A stretch of DNA of 64,000 nucleotides from Pilibacter termitis (GCF_900167335.1 NZ_FUXI01000010.1:1-64000); one strand, 5' to 3'. Counted from the stretch's first letter, positions 8,043-16,909 are shown. Translations and numbers: made by a program. The notes: a model not told the origin generated them from the sequence alone.

Positions 8043-9053
8043 TTAATGCCCGATTCTTTCAGCGGTCACTCGTTTTCTGAAAATGTAGTATGTCCACACT
8101 GTATAAGCAAGAACAAATGGCAAGATTGTCACGCTAACAATCGTCATCATTTTCAACGTGTATTCTGAGCTTGAGGCATTTTGAATTAAAATGTCAAATT
8201 GCGAGTCTTTGGCAATCATAACACGTGGGAAAAGTCCTGCGAATAGCAAGGATACTAAGGCTACGAACGTCAAACCACTTGCCACAAAAGCTGCCGCCTC
8301 TTTTTCTTTTAACACACTCATATGTGCAACAACGCTCAAAATCACAATAACTGCAAGCAATCCTAACGTTGAAATCGGGTGTTTTTCTAAAAAGTCGGTA
8401 AAGATGATGAGCAAGACGGCAAACGCTACTTCTCCTGCGTAAAGAAGAAAATAGAGTTTTTTCGCAAATTCTTTTGCACGCTGACGAAGACTACCTTCTG
8501 TGCGAAGTGCCAAATAGTTCAATCCGTGCAAGTAGCAAAGCAAGGTTACCGCAACACCGCCAACGATTGAAAGCAAGTTGACATAATCAGTAAAACTTGC
8601 CGTGATGTCGCCTTTTTTATCCATTGGCATTCCTTGAATAACGCTTGTGAATACCATACCAAGCACAAATGGCACGATAAAACTTCCAAGGCTACACAAT
8701 TTCCCCCAAAGCACTTTGTGCTTGTTGTCTGGATGAACCGCACGAAACTCAAAGCTCACGCCACGAATAATTAAACCTGCTAAAATCAGGAACATCAAAA
8801 GATAGTAGCCACTAAAAAGTGAAGCATACCAATAAGGCATACTGGCAAACATTGCCCCACCTGCCGTTAAAAGCCAAACTTCATTTCCGTCCCAGACAGG
8901 ACCGATTGTTGCGATTGCTTGGTCGACTTCGTCCTCATCTTTTGCAAGTGTAGTCAAACTCATTCCCACACCAAAGTCAAATCCCTCGAGGAAGAAGAAA
9001 CCACTAAATAAAACTGCAATTAAAATAAACCATAATAATTGTAAACTACTCAT
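8043..9053 (-). CDS. cydB: Cytochrome bd ubiquinol/menaquinol oxidase subunit II
   Basis: This integral membrane protein has about 336 residues and eight or nine predicted helices. It pairs with CydA in the bd-type quinol oxidase, which reduces oxygen to water. Diagnostic features are the N-terminal FEGFDFGVG stretch, the PVWDGNEVWLL motif and the GVSFEFR motif. A longer frame starts at 9146, but those extra residues are hydrophilic and overlap cydA. The ATG at 9053 gives the family's usual MSSLQLLWFI start and overlaps the cydA stop by eight bases, indicating translational coupling. Confidence 0.96.
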   Translation of the reverse strand: MSSLQLLWFILIAVLFSGFFFLEGFDFGVGMSLTTLAKDEDEVDQAIATIGPVWDGNEVWLLTAGGAMFASMPYWYASLFSGYYLLMFLILAGLIIRGVSFEFRAVHPDNKHKVLWGKLCSLGSFIVPFVLGMVFTSVIQGMPMDKKGDITASFTDYVNLLSIVGGVAVTLLCYLHGLNYLALRTEGSLRQRAKEFAKKLYFLLYAGEVAFAVLLIIFTDFLEKHPISTLGLLAVIVILSVVAHMSVLKEKEAAAFVASGLTFVALVSLLFAGLFPRVMIAKDSQFDILIQNASSSEYTLKMMTIVSVTILPFVLAYTVWTYYIFRKRVTAERIGH

Positions 9054-10521
9054 GAGAAAATGCCTCCTTTTCAAATGGATCGACAGACGTTTCCTCTTTT
9101 TTCTCAAACAAAGCACTTGGACCTTGGTGCAATACTTTGCGAACAAGCTGAATCATGATGCCACCAAGCGTTGCAAAAAGTAAGAAATAAACGACGTTAC
9201 TAATCAAGAGACTTGCCGATGAAACGTTTGGCGAAATCGCATCTCTCGTTTTAATCAATCCATAAACCGCCCAAGGTTGACGACCAAGTTCTGTAATGAG
9301 CCAACCTGCTGTATTGGCGATAAACGGCACAAAGAGTGTCAAGCCTGTCACGTATAGCCAGAATTTTTTCTCAAACATAAAGGTGAATTTCTTCCCTGTT
9401 CCCAAAATGCCAAGCACGCCTACAAGTAAGAATAACATTCCTGCTGCTGCCATAATTCTAAAATTCCAGAACAACGCCGTTACCATTGGATAGTAATTGT
9501 CCTCACCATATTTTTCAACTAATTTTTTATTGACCGTATTCATTCCTTGCACGGCACCTGTCGGTTTGTGATAACTTAAAACAGAAAGCACGTAAGGAAT
9601 TTCAATTCCCCACACTTTTTTATGCTCTTTTTCGTTGAAAAATCCGATTGCCGTCCATTGTGCATTGTCTTTTGAGTTTTCATAGTCGCTAAATTTTTCA
9701 CCATTATTTAACGGTTGCCCTACGTCCTCGTAATCGCCCTCCATTGCGGCGAATTTCATTGGTTGGTCATCGTCATTCATCAATGCACGCATTTGCAAGT
9801 CTCCTGAGCCTAGGCTGAGAAGAGTACCGATTGTGAGAATGATAAATCCGATACGCATAGATTTTTTGAAAAAATCGACTTCATTTTTGCGTAAAAGTTG
9901 CCACGCACTCATTCCCGCAAGGAGCATTCCGCCCATGATAATAGCTGCTGCAATGACGTGTGCGTACTCGTACCACGCTTGTGTATTGGCAATCAATGCA
10001 CCAAAACTTTTCAATTGCGGATGTCCGTCTACCATTTTGTAGATAACCCCTTCTTTTGCGGGGTGTTGCATAAAGGCATTGGCAATCAAAATCCAAAGAG
10101 CTGAGAGCATTGAACCTACGGTTACTAGGCAAATAAAGAGCCAATGCACTCCTTTAGACATTTTGTCCCACGTAAACATCCAAAGTCCGAGGAAAGTGGA
10201 CTCCATAAAGAATGCGAGCAAAGCCTCAACTGCAAGTGGTGCTCCGAAAATATCCCCTACAAACCGAGAATAATCGCTCCAGTTCATCCCAAATTGAAAT
10301 TCTTGAATAATACCTGTAACCACTCCAACCGCAAAACTCAAAAGCATAATCTTGCCCCAGAATTTCGCTTGAAGTTTCCATTTCTCATCTCCAGTTTTGA
10401 CATAACAACCTTCTAAAATTGCCACAACTAAACTCATTCCAATCGAAAACGGAACGAAAAAGAAGTGGAAAACAGTTGTCATCGCAAATTGGAAACGTGC
10501 GAGTGTTTCGATGTCGAACAT
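9046..10521 (-). CDS. cydA: Cytochrome bd oxidase subunit I
   Basis: This 491-residue membrane protein is the haem-bearing subunit of the bd oxidase. It begins MFDIETLARFQFAMTTVFHFFFVP, typical of CydA, with the haem-ligand His near residue 18. The quinol-binding Q-loop follows the central helices (the GDLQMRALM and PMKFAAMEG segments). AGMSAW and GRQPW segments are also typical. The Shine-Dalgarno site is AGGAGGTAGAACA before ATG. It is first in the cydAB-cydD cluster, with a good promoter upstream. Quinol could come from the menaquinone pathway, represented here by the MenA-like gene at 57-58 kb. Confidence 0.97.
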   Translation of the reverse strand: MFDIETLARFQFAMTTVFHFFFVPFSIGMSLVVAILEGCYVKTGDEKWKLQAKFWGKIMLLSFAVGVVTGIIQEFQFGMNWSDYSRFVGDIFGAPLAVEALLAFFMESTFLGLWMFTWDKMSKGVHWLFICLVTVGSMLSALWILIANAFMQHPAKEGVIYKMVDGHPQLKSFGALIANTQAWYEYAHVIAAAIIMGGMLLAGMSAWQLLRKNEVDFFKKSMRIGFIILTIGTLLSLGSGDLQMRALMNDDDQPMKFAAMEGDYEDVGQPLNNGEKFSDYENSKDNAQWTAIGFFNEKEHKKVWGIEIPYVLSVLSYHKPTGAVQGMNTVNKKLVEKYGEDNYYPMVTALFWNFRIMAAAGMLFLLVGVLGILGTGKKFTFMFEKKFWLYVTGLTLFVPFIANTAGWLITELGRQPWAVYGLIKTRDAISPNVSSASLLISNVVYFLLFATLGGIMIQLVRKVLHQGPSALFEKKEETSVDPFEKEAFSHE

Positions 10522-10571
10522 TGTTCTACCTCCTAATATTTTTTGTGTTTCCGCATAAAACCTTACCTCTT

Positions 10572-10600
10572 ATTATAACGTTTCATGTTAGTAGTTGTAA
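10572..10600 (-). promoter_or_regulatory. cydA promoter
   Basis: On the minus strand TTACAA (10600-10595) and TATAAT (10577-10572) are separated by exactly 17 bp, about 50 bp upstream of the cydA start. No obvious Rex palindrome was recognised around it. Confidence 0.75.
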
Positions 10601-10696
10601 AAAAAATGAATTAAAAATTTTTACCGCTTTATTTTTTTTGGAAAATTCTTTACAATGTAAGTAAGGTTTATAAACTATTTTGCTGATGTAACGGAT

Positions 10697-10734
10697 AAAA
10701 CACGTGTATGCCTAGTCATATTCTTACGTGTTTT
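10697..10734. promoter_or_regulatory. Inverted repeat in the citrate synthase leader
   Basis: AAAACACGT (10697-10705) and ACGTGTTTT (10726-10734) are perfect 9-bp inverted arms 20 bp apart, ending about 20 bases before the gltA ATG. They are flanked by two TGTAACG repeats. It may be an operator or an mRNA hairpin just before the ribosome site. No regulator was identified. Confidence 0.55.
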
Positions 10735-10753
10735 GTAACGAAGGGAGGATTAC

Positions 10754-12115
10754 ATGAAAAAATCACCATTTAAAATTCAAGAGAATGTGCAACGTTTGAG
10801 CGAGGTTTGTTTGAAAAATAGCAAGATTGATAACGTGCATTATTCCGAGTATGATGTAAAAAAAGGACTTCGTGACCTTGACGGTCGTGGAGTGCTGGCA
10901 GGTTTGACCAATATTTCGATGATTCAAAGTCAGAAAATGATTGACGGAAAATTGACTGCCTGCGAAGGTGTTTTGCAGTATCGTGGGATTGATATTAAAG
11001 AATTAGTTGCAGGTTTCCAAAAAGGGCAGTATTTTGGTTTTGAAGAAATCACCTATCTATTGCTTTTTGGCGAGCTACCAACAAAAGTACAATTAAAAGA
11101 ATTTCGCCAATTACTTGCTGACAAACGCACCTTGCCGAAAAACTACGTGCGAGACGTTATCATGAAATCTCCTAGCAAGGACATCATGAATCAATTGAGT
11201 CGTAGCGTTTTAACGCTCGCAAGTTATGACCCAAACGTCAGTGATTTGTCGATTGAAAACGTGCTAAATCAATCTTTGTTGTTGATTAGTGTCTTTCCGC
11301 TTTTAGCTGTCTATTCTTATCAGGCGTATGCACATTCAAAATTAAGGAAAAGTCTCTACATTCACAACCCAGACCCAAAACTTTCTACGGCGGAAAATAT
11401 TTTGCGTCTGTTACGTCCAGATAAGAAATTTACTGAAATTGAAGCACAAATTTTAGACTTGGCTCTTGTTTTGCATATGGAGCATGGTGGGGGGAATAAC
11501 TCGACATTTACCAATCACGTAGTAACGAGTAGTGGCACGGACACTTATGCGACTGTTGCGGCATCTCTTTCCAGCCTAAAAGGTTCTAAGCATGGTGGAG
11601 CGAATATCAAAGTGACCGAGATGATGCGTGACATCAAAGAAAATGTTGAGGATATTTGCGATGAACAACAACTTTCGGAATACCTTGCCAAAATTCTTCG
11701 CAAAGAAGCTTTTGACAAAAAAGGGTTGATTTACGGAATGGGGCATGCTGTTTATTCGATTAGCGACCCACGTGCCGATTTATTCCGCACATTTGTAGGG
11801 AAATTAGCTGATGACAAGGGATTGCATGACGAATTTGAGTTTTACGCCAAAATCGAGCGACTTGCTCCGAAAGTGATTGCCAGCGAGCGAAATATTTACA
11901 AAGGTGTAAGTGCCAATGTCGATTTTTACTCTGGCTTTGTCTATCATATGCTCGGGCTACCTGACGAACTTTATACGCCAATTTTTGCGATTGCTCGTAT
12001 CGTCGGCTGGAGTGCTCACCGCATAGAAGAATTAATCAACATGAACAAAATTATCCGCCCTGCTTATGAAAGCGTCTTGGGTGATAGAAATTACGTTGAA
12101 ATTGAGGAACGCTAG
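10754..12115 (+). CDS. gltA: Citrate synthase (citrate/2-methylcitrate synthase family)
   Basis: This 453-residue enzyme condenses acetyl-CoA with oxaloacetate to citrate. The two active-site histidine segments are visible as LHMEHGGGNNST and KGSKHGGAN, and the third as GMGHAVYSISDPRA. The last has Ala where many GltA proteins have Arg (GHRVY); the longer, about 450-residue Firmicutes branch often shows this. A 2-methylcitrate activity cannot be excluded. The ribosome site GGGAGG lies six bases before ATG. The gene is alone: neither aconitase nor isocitrate dehydrogenase is nearby, so it may serve glutamate supply or a partial pathway. Confidence 0.9.
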   Translation: MKKSPFKIQENVQRLSEVCLKNSKIDNVHYSEYDVKKGLRDLDGRGVLAGLTNISMIQSQKMIDGKLTACEGVLQYRGIDIKELVAGFQKGQYFGFEEITYLLLFGELPTKVQLKEFRQLLADKRTLPKNYVRDVIMKSPSKDIMNQLSRSVLTLASYDPNVSDLSIENVLNQSLLLISVFPLLAVYSYQAYAHSKLRKSLYIHNPDPKLSTAENILRLLRPDKKFTEIEAQILDLALVLHMEHGGGNNSTFTNHVVTSSGTDTYATVAASLSSLKGSKHGGANIKVTEMMRDIKENVEDICDEQQLSEYLAKILRKEAFDKKGLIYGMGHAVYSISDPRADLFRTFVGKLADDKGLHDEFEFYAKIERLAPKVIASERNIYKGVSANVDFYSGFVYHMLGLPDELYTPIFAIARIVGWSAHRIEELINMNKIIRPAYESVLGDRNYVEIEER

Positions 12116-12135
12116 TGTCGTCGTTTTTCAAAAAA

Positions 12136-12176
12136 AACTCGCATAATATTCGTTTCACACGAGTATTATGCGAGTT
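12136..12176 (-). terminator. Strong hairpin between gltA and the deacetylase gene
   Basis: AACTCGCATAATA (12136-12148) pairs perfectly with TATTATGCGAGTT (12164-12176). The T-run is on the minus-strand side, so it terminates the deacetylase transcript. It probably also helps stop gltA. Confidence 0.8.
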
Positions 12177-12178
12177 AA

Positions 12179-12249
12179 GGGTGCCTATAAAAACTCACGC
12201 TTATCCAAAACTGCTAATTTGGGCTTAATCGGAGTTTTTATAGGCACCC
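12179..12249. mobile_element. Short MITE-like element 1 (71 bp)
   Basis: The terminal inverted repeats are GGGTGCCTATAAAAACTC on the left and the complement ending GGCACCC on the right. The inside is largely palindromic. It is flanked by TTAA on the left and TTAT on the right, an imperfect 4-bp duplication. Its inner sequence matches the ends of the 278-bp elements at 44.8 and 46.7 kb, as if their middle had been deleted. Confidence 0.75.
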
Positions 12250-12266
12250 TTATTTTTCTCTAAAAA

Positions 12267-13391
12267 TCACTTTTCCCCAATCATCGCCAAGAATGTTTCT
12301 TTACTTGCTCCCGGGGAAACACGGACACGTGTCAACTCAAGCAAACCGTCTGAGCTTGCACCAAATCCGTATGTTGTCGTAACTGCCATTTTGTAGCCAA
12401 CTTTTTTGGCAATTTCAACCGTTGTCTCATCATAATGTCCCGCAGGATAACAAAGAGTCGTAACGGGTCTATGAATTTCCTCTGTCAACAGTTTTTTCGA
12501 CTCACTCATTTGTCGCTCTTGTTCGGCAGGCTCCAATGCGTTTAAGTCAATATGATTGAGCGTGTGGTCTTCTAGCTGAACAAAACCTGAATTGACCAAT
12601 TCTGCACGTTGCTCTTTCGTTACTTTGTTGTCAGGATATTCTGGCTGAGTAATAATGTTCATCGTTGCTTGCAATCCTAATTTTTTCAACGTAGGAAATG
12701 CGTTTGTGTAGACATCTGTATAGCCGTCATCAAGTGTCACCCAAATAATCTTCTTGCTCGGCACTTTATTGGTCGTCAAGACCAAATACGCCTCCTCTGG
12801 TGTTAGCGTGTAGTAGCCTTTTTCTTTCAACCCTTGCATATGTGCATCAAATTCTTCTTTTGGCACATAAAGAGAATCCTCGCCTTGGCTAATGTGATGA
12901 TACATCAAAATCGGGAATAGAGCTGGCTCGCTCAATTTTTCCCAAGTTTTCGTCAAATCATCCGTCAAACTTTCTTCTTCCACCCAACCAATTTCTTGGT
13001 TTTCTAGTGAAGCAAGATAATATTTTTTGTTATTTAATGTAGCTTGTTTCGTTAGATTTACTTCGTAGCCATAATAGGCAGATGTTGTGTAATTTTTTGC
13101 ACTTGTCAAATCTTCGTCATAAATTGCCACATCACGCTTGCCAATCGTTTTGTTCGTTGGCTGAAAAGGCTGTTCTGCTGGTTTTTCATCATTGTTCTTC
13201 ACCGCAGGCTTTTGTTCGCTCGTCTTTGGAATGGTGTTCTCTTTCGTGTCAAAAAACGATGTTTTCGCCCAATATCCCCCGCCTAGTGCCAATGCCAGCA
13301 CGATAAGCGTCAGAAAAATAGAACCTAAATGTTTCTTTTTCGACTCTTTTTTTCTTCTTTCTCTTCTAGTACCTCGCCGTTGTTCGTTCAT
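12267..13391 (-). CDS. Membrane-anchored polysaccharide deacetylase with SH3/GW-like module
   Basis: This 374-residue protein has a very basic N-terminus, one membrane helix (about residues 25-45), a charged linker, an SH3/GW-like module (about 85-150, with YYLASL...IGWVEEESL) and a NodB-type deacetylase domain. The catalytic motifs are TLDDGYTD (metal Asp), DHTLNHID (two metal His) and CYPAGHYDE. Such enzymes remove acetyl groups from N-acetylhexosamines in peptidoglycan or surface polysaccharide, which can give lysozyme resistance. The domain order and the LPILMYHHIS segment resemble the IcaB/PgdA branch. The substrate is inferred. The ATG is preceded by AAAGGAGG. Confidence 0.88.
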   Translation of the reverse strand: MNEQRRGTRRERRKKESKKKHLGSIFLTLIVLALALGGGYWAKTSFFDTKENTIPKTSEQKPAVKNNDEKPAEQPFQPTNKTIGKRDVAIYDEDLTSAKNYTTSAYYGYEVNLTKQATLNNKKYYLASLENQEIGWVEEESLTDDLTKTWEKLSEPALFPILMYHHISQGEDSLYVPKEEFDAHMQGLKEKGYYTLTPEEAYLVLTTNKVPSKKIIWVTLDDGYTDVYTNAFPTLKKLGLQATMNIITQPEYPDNKVTKEQRAELVNSGFVQLEDHTLNHIDLNALEPAEQERQMSESKKLLTEEIHRPVTTLCYPAGHYDETTVEIAKKVGYKMAVTTTYGFGASSDGLLELTRVRVSPGASKETFLAMIGEK

Positions 13392-13489
13392 TTTAGCCTC
13401 CTTTTACGGTAATCTTTCTTTATGAGCAATATACCACAAAAGTAAGAGTATTCTCAACTAATTTTTAAACTTTTTTGGAAAAAAACGCA

Positions 13490-14719
13490 TTATTCCTGCA
13501 CATCATTTGCGACTAAATGAACAATCTCTACTAACACATTTTTCGCTTTTTCCATAGCTTCTATGCTAATAAATTCATATTGTCCGTGGAAATTTTCTCC
13601 GCCTGTAAAAATGTTCGGTGTAGGCAAACCTTTGTATGAAATTTTTGAACCGTCCGTTCCGCCACGAAATGCTTCTACAATCGGTGTAATGCCAAGATTT
13701 TTCATCGCATTCAGTGCAAAATCAACACACGCTGGATTTTTTTCAATAATCTCTTTCATATTGTAATATTGGTCAGTCATCGTTACATTCACTCGTTTTC
13801 GGTCAAATTCTTGATTGACTTGTTCCACTAATGCAGTGAGAAAATGTTTCCGTTCTTGGAATTTTTCCTTGTCATGATCACGAATGATATACCGTAACTC
13901 CGCAAAATCAATACTGCCTTGAAGTTGCGTAAGCAAGTAAAATCCCTCTTTGCCTCTCGTTTTCTCTGGCACTTCTTCTTGTGGCAAAAGCGTGTCGTAA
14001 TAAACGGCAACTTTGAGTGCATTGACCATTTTTCCATACGCCGTCCCCGGATGTACGCTCGTGCCGTCAATGGTAATCACTGCCTCTGCTGCGTTAAAAG
14101 TCTCATACTCAAAATGCCCTACTCGTCCGCTGTCAACAGTATAGGCAAACGCAACTGGAAATTTTTCCACTTTGAACAAATCTGCCCCACGCCCGATTTC
14201 TTCATCAGGGCCAAAGGCAATCCAAACATCTCCACGAGCGTGTGCAGGCTCTTTTTGCAATGCCAAAATCATCTCGATAATTTCCGCAATCCCCGCCTTG
14301 TCATCTGCCCCAAGCAACGTCTCGCCATTAGTTGTAATCAGCGTTTCCCCACGATAATCCGCCAAATTGGGAAATTCTGATACACGCAAAACAATGTTTT
14401 TCTCCTCATTTAACACAATATCCTTGCCGTCATAGTTTTCATGCACTTGCGGTTGAATATTCACAGCATTAAAATCTGCCGTATCCAAATGTGCAATAAA
14501 TCCAATCGCCGTCTTTTCTGGATTTCCTTTTAAAACCGCCGTCAAAAATCCATTTTCTTCGTCATAAAAAATTTCTTCTAAACCAATTTCTTCTAATTCT
14601 TTTTTCAAAACATGAGCAAATTCAACTTGACCAATCGTTGTCGGTGTCGTCATGCTCATTGCATCACTTCTTGTATTCAATTTTGCATATCGAATAAATC
14701 TTTTCGCTATTGGGTTCAT
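13490..14719 (-). CDS. pepT: Peptidase T (tripeptide aminopeptidase)
   Basis: This 409-residue cytosolic zinc peptidase of family M20B releases N-terminal residues from tripeptides. Metal and catalytic motifs are present: AHLDTAD near residue 80, GADDKAG near 140, GPDEEIGRGAD near 175, and the late FRGGTDGS plus NIFTGGENFHG. The length matches the family. It lies downstream of the oligopeptide-binding lipoprotein on the same strand, which fits peptide nutrition, but a MITE-like element separates the two. Confidence 0.95.
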   Translation of the reverse strand: MNPIAKRFIRYAKLNTRSDAMSMTTPTTIGQVEFAHVLKKELEEIGLEEIFYDEENGFLTAVLKGNPEKTAIGFIAHLDTADFNAVNIQPQVHENYDGKDIVLNEEKNIVLRVSEFPNLADYRGETLITTNGETLLGADDKAGIAEIIEMILALQKEPAHARGDVWIAFGPDEEIGRGADLFKVEKFPVAFAYTVDSGRVGHFEYETFNAAEAVITIDGTSVHPGTAYGKMVNALKVAVYYDTLLPQEEVPEKTRGKEGFYLLTQLQGSIDFAELRYIIRDHDKEKFQERKHFLTALVEQVNQEFDRKRVNVTMTDQYYNMKEIIEKNPACVDFALNAMKNLGITPIVEAFRGGTDGSKISYKGLPTPNIFTGGENFHGQYEFISIEAMEKAKNVLVEIVHLVANDVQE

Positions 14720-14821
14720 ATTTTTCTCACTTTCTTTTTAGATAAATACAGTATAATCTCTATTTTTTCGTCAAGCAAGAGGCACCTCAAAAAACATTTG
14801 AGATGCCTGTGTGCTATTTAA

Positions 14822-14892
14822 GGATATCTCTAAAAACTCACACTTCCCCACAATTGCTAGTTTTAACTTAATCGGAGTTTTTAGAGTCCCCC
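14822..14892. mobile_element. Short MITE-like element 2 (71 bp), overlapping a coding end
   Basis: The left end GGATATCTCTAAAAA and right end TTTTTAGAGTCCCCC are degenerate versions of the family repeat. The element is flanked by a perfect TTAA duplication (14818-14821 and 14893-14896). Its right end overlaps the last seven codons of the peptide-binding lipoprotein gene. Confidence 0.75.
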
Positions 14893-16520
14893 TTAACATA
14901 AGCCGTTCTGAAATTGTAATAATCCCCATATAAATGGAAAACTACATTTTTCACTTCTGGGCGAATGAGGTAGTTTGAGGCACTTTGATATAGTGGCACT
15001 ACTGCGGTATCTTGTGCGAGCAAGATTTCTTCTGCCTCTTTATATTCCTCAAATACTTTATTTATATCATTGGCGTCCTTTACTCTGGCATCTTCGGTTA
15101 ATTGCGTGTACTTGGCACTTGCATAACCACCATAATTGTATGCCGAACCTGTTTTATAGAGGTTAAAGTAAGAGTCTAAATCGCTACTTCCTGCAATCCA
15201 ACCTGAAATGGAAAGCTCATATTTCTTCTCTTTTCTTGCTTGAAGTGCATTATTTTTCGGCTGTGCTTGAATTTCAATTTTCAATCCTTCTAGGTTTTCT
15301 TGTAATTGAGCTTGCACAAATTCCCCTACTTTTTTAGCATTTTCATCATCATAAACCAATAGTGAAAGAGCAGGCACATTGCCCAATTCTTTTTGTGCCG
15401 TCTTCCATTCCTTTTGTGCCTCCTCTAAATCATATTTCATGTACTCGCCACTATATTTTCTAAAATCCTCTTTTGTTTCTGGATTTTGATACAAATATTG
15501 CGGAATGAAACCATTCAGAGCTTTTGAGCCGTCATTTAAAATCGTTGTTTCTAGTGTTGTTTTATTAATCGCTAGAGCAATCGCTTTTCTCAAATGTACG
15601 TTCGCAAGAGGGGTTCCTTCTTTTTTATTGAAATCAATGAAAACATCTGAAACATCTTGCTGAGAAGTGAAACCGTCCGTTAACTTGTATTGCTCCACAT
15701 ATTGCCCACTTACTTTAGCTAAATCCAATTTTTTCGTCGTAAATAAATCAATGCCTGTATGTTCATCTTTGATTGTATTCCATTTGATTTCTTTCAATTT
15801 TACTGCATTTTTGTCATAATAATGTTCATTTTTGACCAAAGTCCACGTGTCAGAATCTTGTGTCCAATCTTTTAGCGTAAACGGTCCTGAGTAAAGAATG
15901 TTTTCGCTACTTTTTGCGTATTCTTTTCCAAGTTTTGTGACATATTCTTCTTTTTGCGGAGCAAGCCAACCAATTGAAATCACTGAGAGAAATGACGGTT
16001 GTGCCTGATTGAGATGAACGATAAATGTCGTATCATTTGGCGTTTCAAGTCCTATTTTGTCAATAGACAACTTCCCTTGACGAATTTCCAAGCTGTTTTT
16101 CACACTATCCAAAAGATAAGCATTCGGCCCTTGTGTCTCAGGATTTACCAATCGTTTCCATGCAAAAGCAAAATCTTTTGAAGTAATCACACTTCCGTCA
16201 CTCCACTGAATATCTTTACGCAAAGTAAAAGTATAGTCTTTCCCGTCCTTGCTCACCTCTAATTTCTCCGCAAGTGCAGGAATTGGTTGACTTTCGTCAT
16301 CAAAACGGTACAATCCTTCAAATAAATGTTGAACAATTGTGAATGTATTTTTATCCATTGTCTGCGTTGTATCCAAAGTCGATAGCGGTGTTGGAGAGCT
16401 TACGGTGATTTTTTGTTCTACCTCTGTTTGTTTCTCTGATTTCTTCTCTGCCTTGCCACACCCTACTAAAATCAATGTCGCAAGTGTGAACACTCCTAAT
16501 AATTTGCCTATTTTTTTCAT
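14868..16520 (-). CDS. Oligopeptide-binding lipoprotein (OppA family, SBP_bac_5)
   Basis: This roughly 550-residue extracellular receptor delivers peptides to an ABC importer. It has a lipoprotein signal peptide with lipobox LVGC (Cys about 21). The family core follows: LSTLDTTQTMDKNTF, YRFDDESQPIPALAEKLEVS and KDYTFTLRKDIQWSDGS. A longer frame begins at 16577, but that stretch lies in a repeat. The ATG at 16520 has AAAGGAGAAAATTC upstream and starts the signal peptide. No permease or ATPase gene is adjacent, so it is an orphan receptor. Its last seven residues (GDSKNSD) are encoded by the end of a MITE-like element, so the C-terminus has been replaced or extended. Confidence 0.92.
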   Translation of the reverse strand: MKKIGKLLGVFTLATLILVGCGKAEKKSEKQTEVEQKITVSSPTPLSTLDTTQTMDKNTFTIVQHLFEGLYRFDDESQPIPALAEKLEVSKDGKDYTFTLRKDIQWSDGSVITSKDFAFAWKRLVNPETQGPNAYLLDSVKNSLEIRQGKLSIDKIGLETPNDTTFIVHLNQAQPSFLSVISIGWLAPQKEEYVTKLGKEYAKSSENILYSGPFTLKDWTQDSDTWTLVKNEHYYDKNAVKLKEIKWNTIKDEHTGIDLFTTKKLDLAKVSGQYVEQYKLTDGFTSQQDVSDVFIDFNKKEGTPLANVHLRKAIALAINKTTLETTILNDGSKALNGFIPQYLYQNPETKEDFRKYSGEYMKYDLEEAQKEWKTAQKELGNVPALSLLVYDDENAKKVGEFVQAQLQENLEGLKIEIQAQPKNNALQARKEKKYELSISGWIAGSSDLDSYFNLYKTGSAYNYGGYASAKYTQLTEDARVKDANDINKVFEEYKEAEEILLAQDTAVVPLYQSASNYLIRPEVKNVVFHLYGDYYNFRTAYVKGDSKNSD

Positions 16521-16536
16521 GAATTTTCTCCTTTGT

Positions 16537-16655
16537 CTAGCTACGAAGTGCAGGAGTTGGGCAACTGTTCGCAACAACGCTCAAAACTTACGTTTTGAGT
16601 AAATAAACGTTGTGGCTCACTGTTGCAAACTCCTTAACGCACTTCTCCGCTTTTC
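16537..16655. repeat. Nested palindrome copy C (tandem array unit 1)
   Basis: The arms are GAAGTGC/GCACTTC, AGGAGTT/AACTCCT, GCAAC/GTTGC, ACAACG/CGTTGT and tip CTCAAAAC/GTTTTGAG. It is the first of five tandem units filling the space between the lipoprotein gene and the M20 hydrolase gene. Confidence 0.92.
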
Positions 16656-16662
16656 TTTTTGT

Positions 16663-16781
16663 CTAGCTGCGAAGTGCTGAAGTTTGGTCGCTGTTCGCAA
16701 CAGCACTGGAAACTAAAGTTTCCAGCAAGTAAATGCTGTGGCTCTCTGCGACAAACTTCAAAACGCACTTCTTCGCTTTTC
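16663..16781. repeat. Nested palindrome copy D (tandem array unit 2)
   Basis: The arms are GAAGTGC/GCACTTC, TGAAGTTTG/CAAACTTCA, GTCGC/GCGAC, ACAGCA/TGCTGT and tip CTGGAAACT/AGTTTCCAG. The third arm is GTCGC/GCGAC where most copies have GCAAC/GTTGC; both sides have changed together. Confidence 0.92.
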
Positions 16782-16786
16782 TTTGT

Positions 16787-16904
16787 CTAGCTGCGAAGTG
16801 CAGGAGTTTGGTAACTGTTCACAATGTCGCTCACAACTTCGTTGTGAGTATATAAACGACAGTGTTCACTGTTGCAAACTCCTTATCGCCCCTCTTCGCT
16901 TTTC
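16787..16904. repeat. Nested palindrome copy E (tandem array unit 3, mismatched outer arm)
   Basis: The left outer arm is GAAGTGC but the right outer arm is GCCCCTC, which belongs with GAGGGGC. The inner arms are AGGAGTTTG/CAAACTCCT, ATGTCG with CGACAGT, and CTCACAAC/GTTGTGAG. It looks like a chimera of the neighbouring GAAGTGC-type and GAGGGGC-type units. Confidence 0.88.
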
Positions 16905-16909
16905 TTTGT

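Noticed and set aside
10686-10740. TGTAACG repeats before citrate synthase as LytTR sites
   Set aside because: One octamer (ATGTAACG) matches the sites at 31.9 kb, but the second is 47 bp away rather than 21 and differs, so the required phasing is absent.
13919-14380. 153-codon open frame opposite pepT
   Set aside because: It is antisense to a clear, intact peptidase T gene, with no start signal or recognisable domain.
14780-14808. Inverted repeat GGCACCTCAAA/TTTGAGATGCC taken as another MITE
   Set aside because: It resembles the element ends, but it lacks the TAAAAA block and a target duplication. It is better seen as a small hairpin between pepT and element 2.
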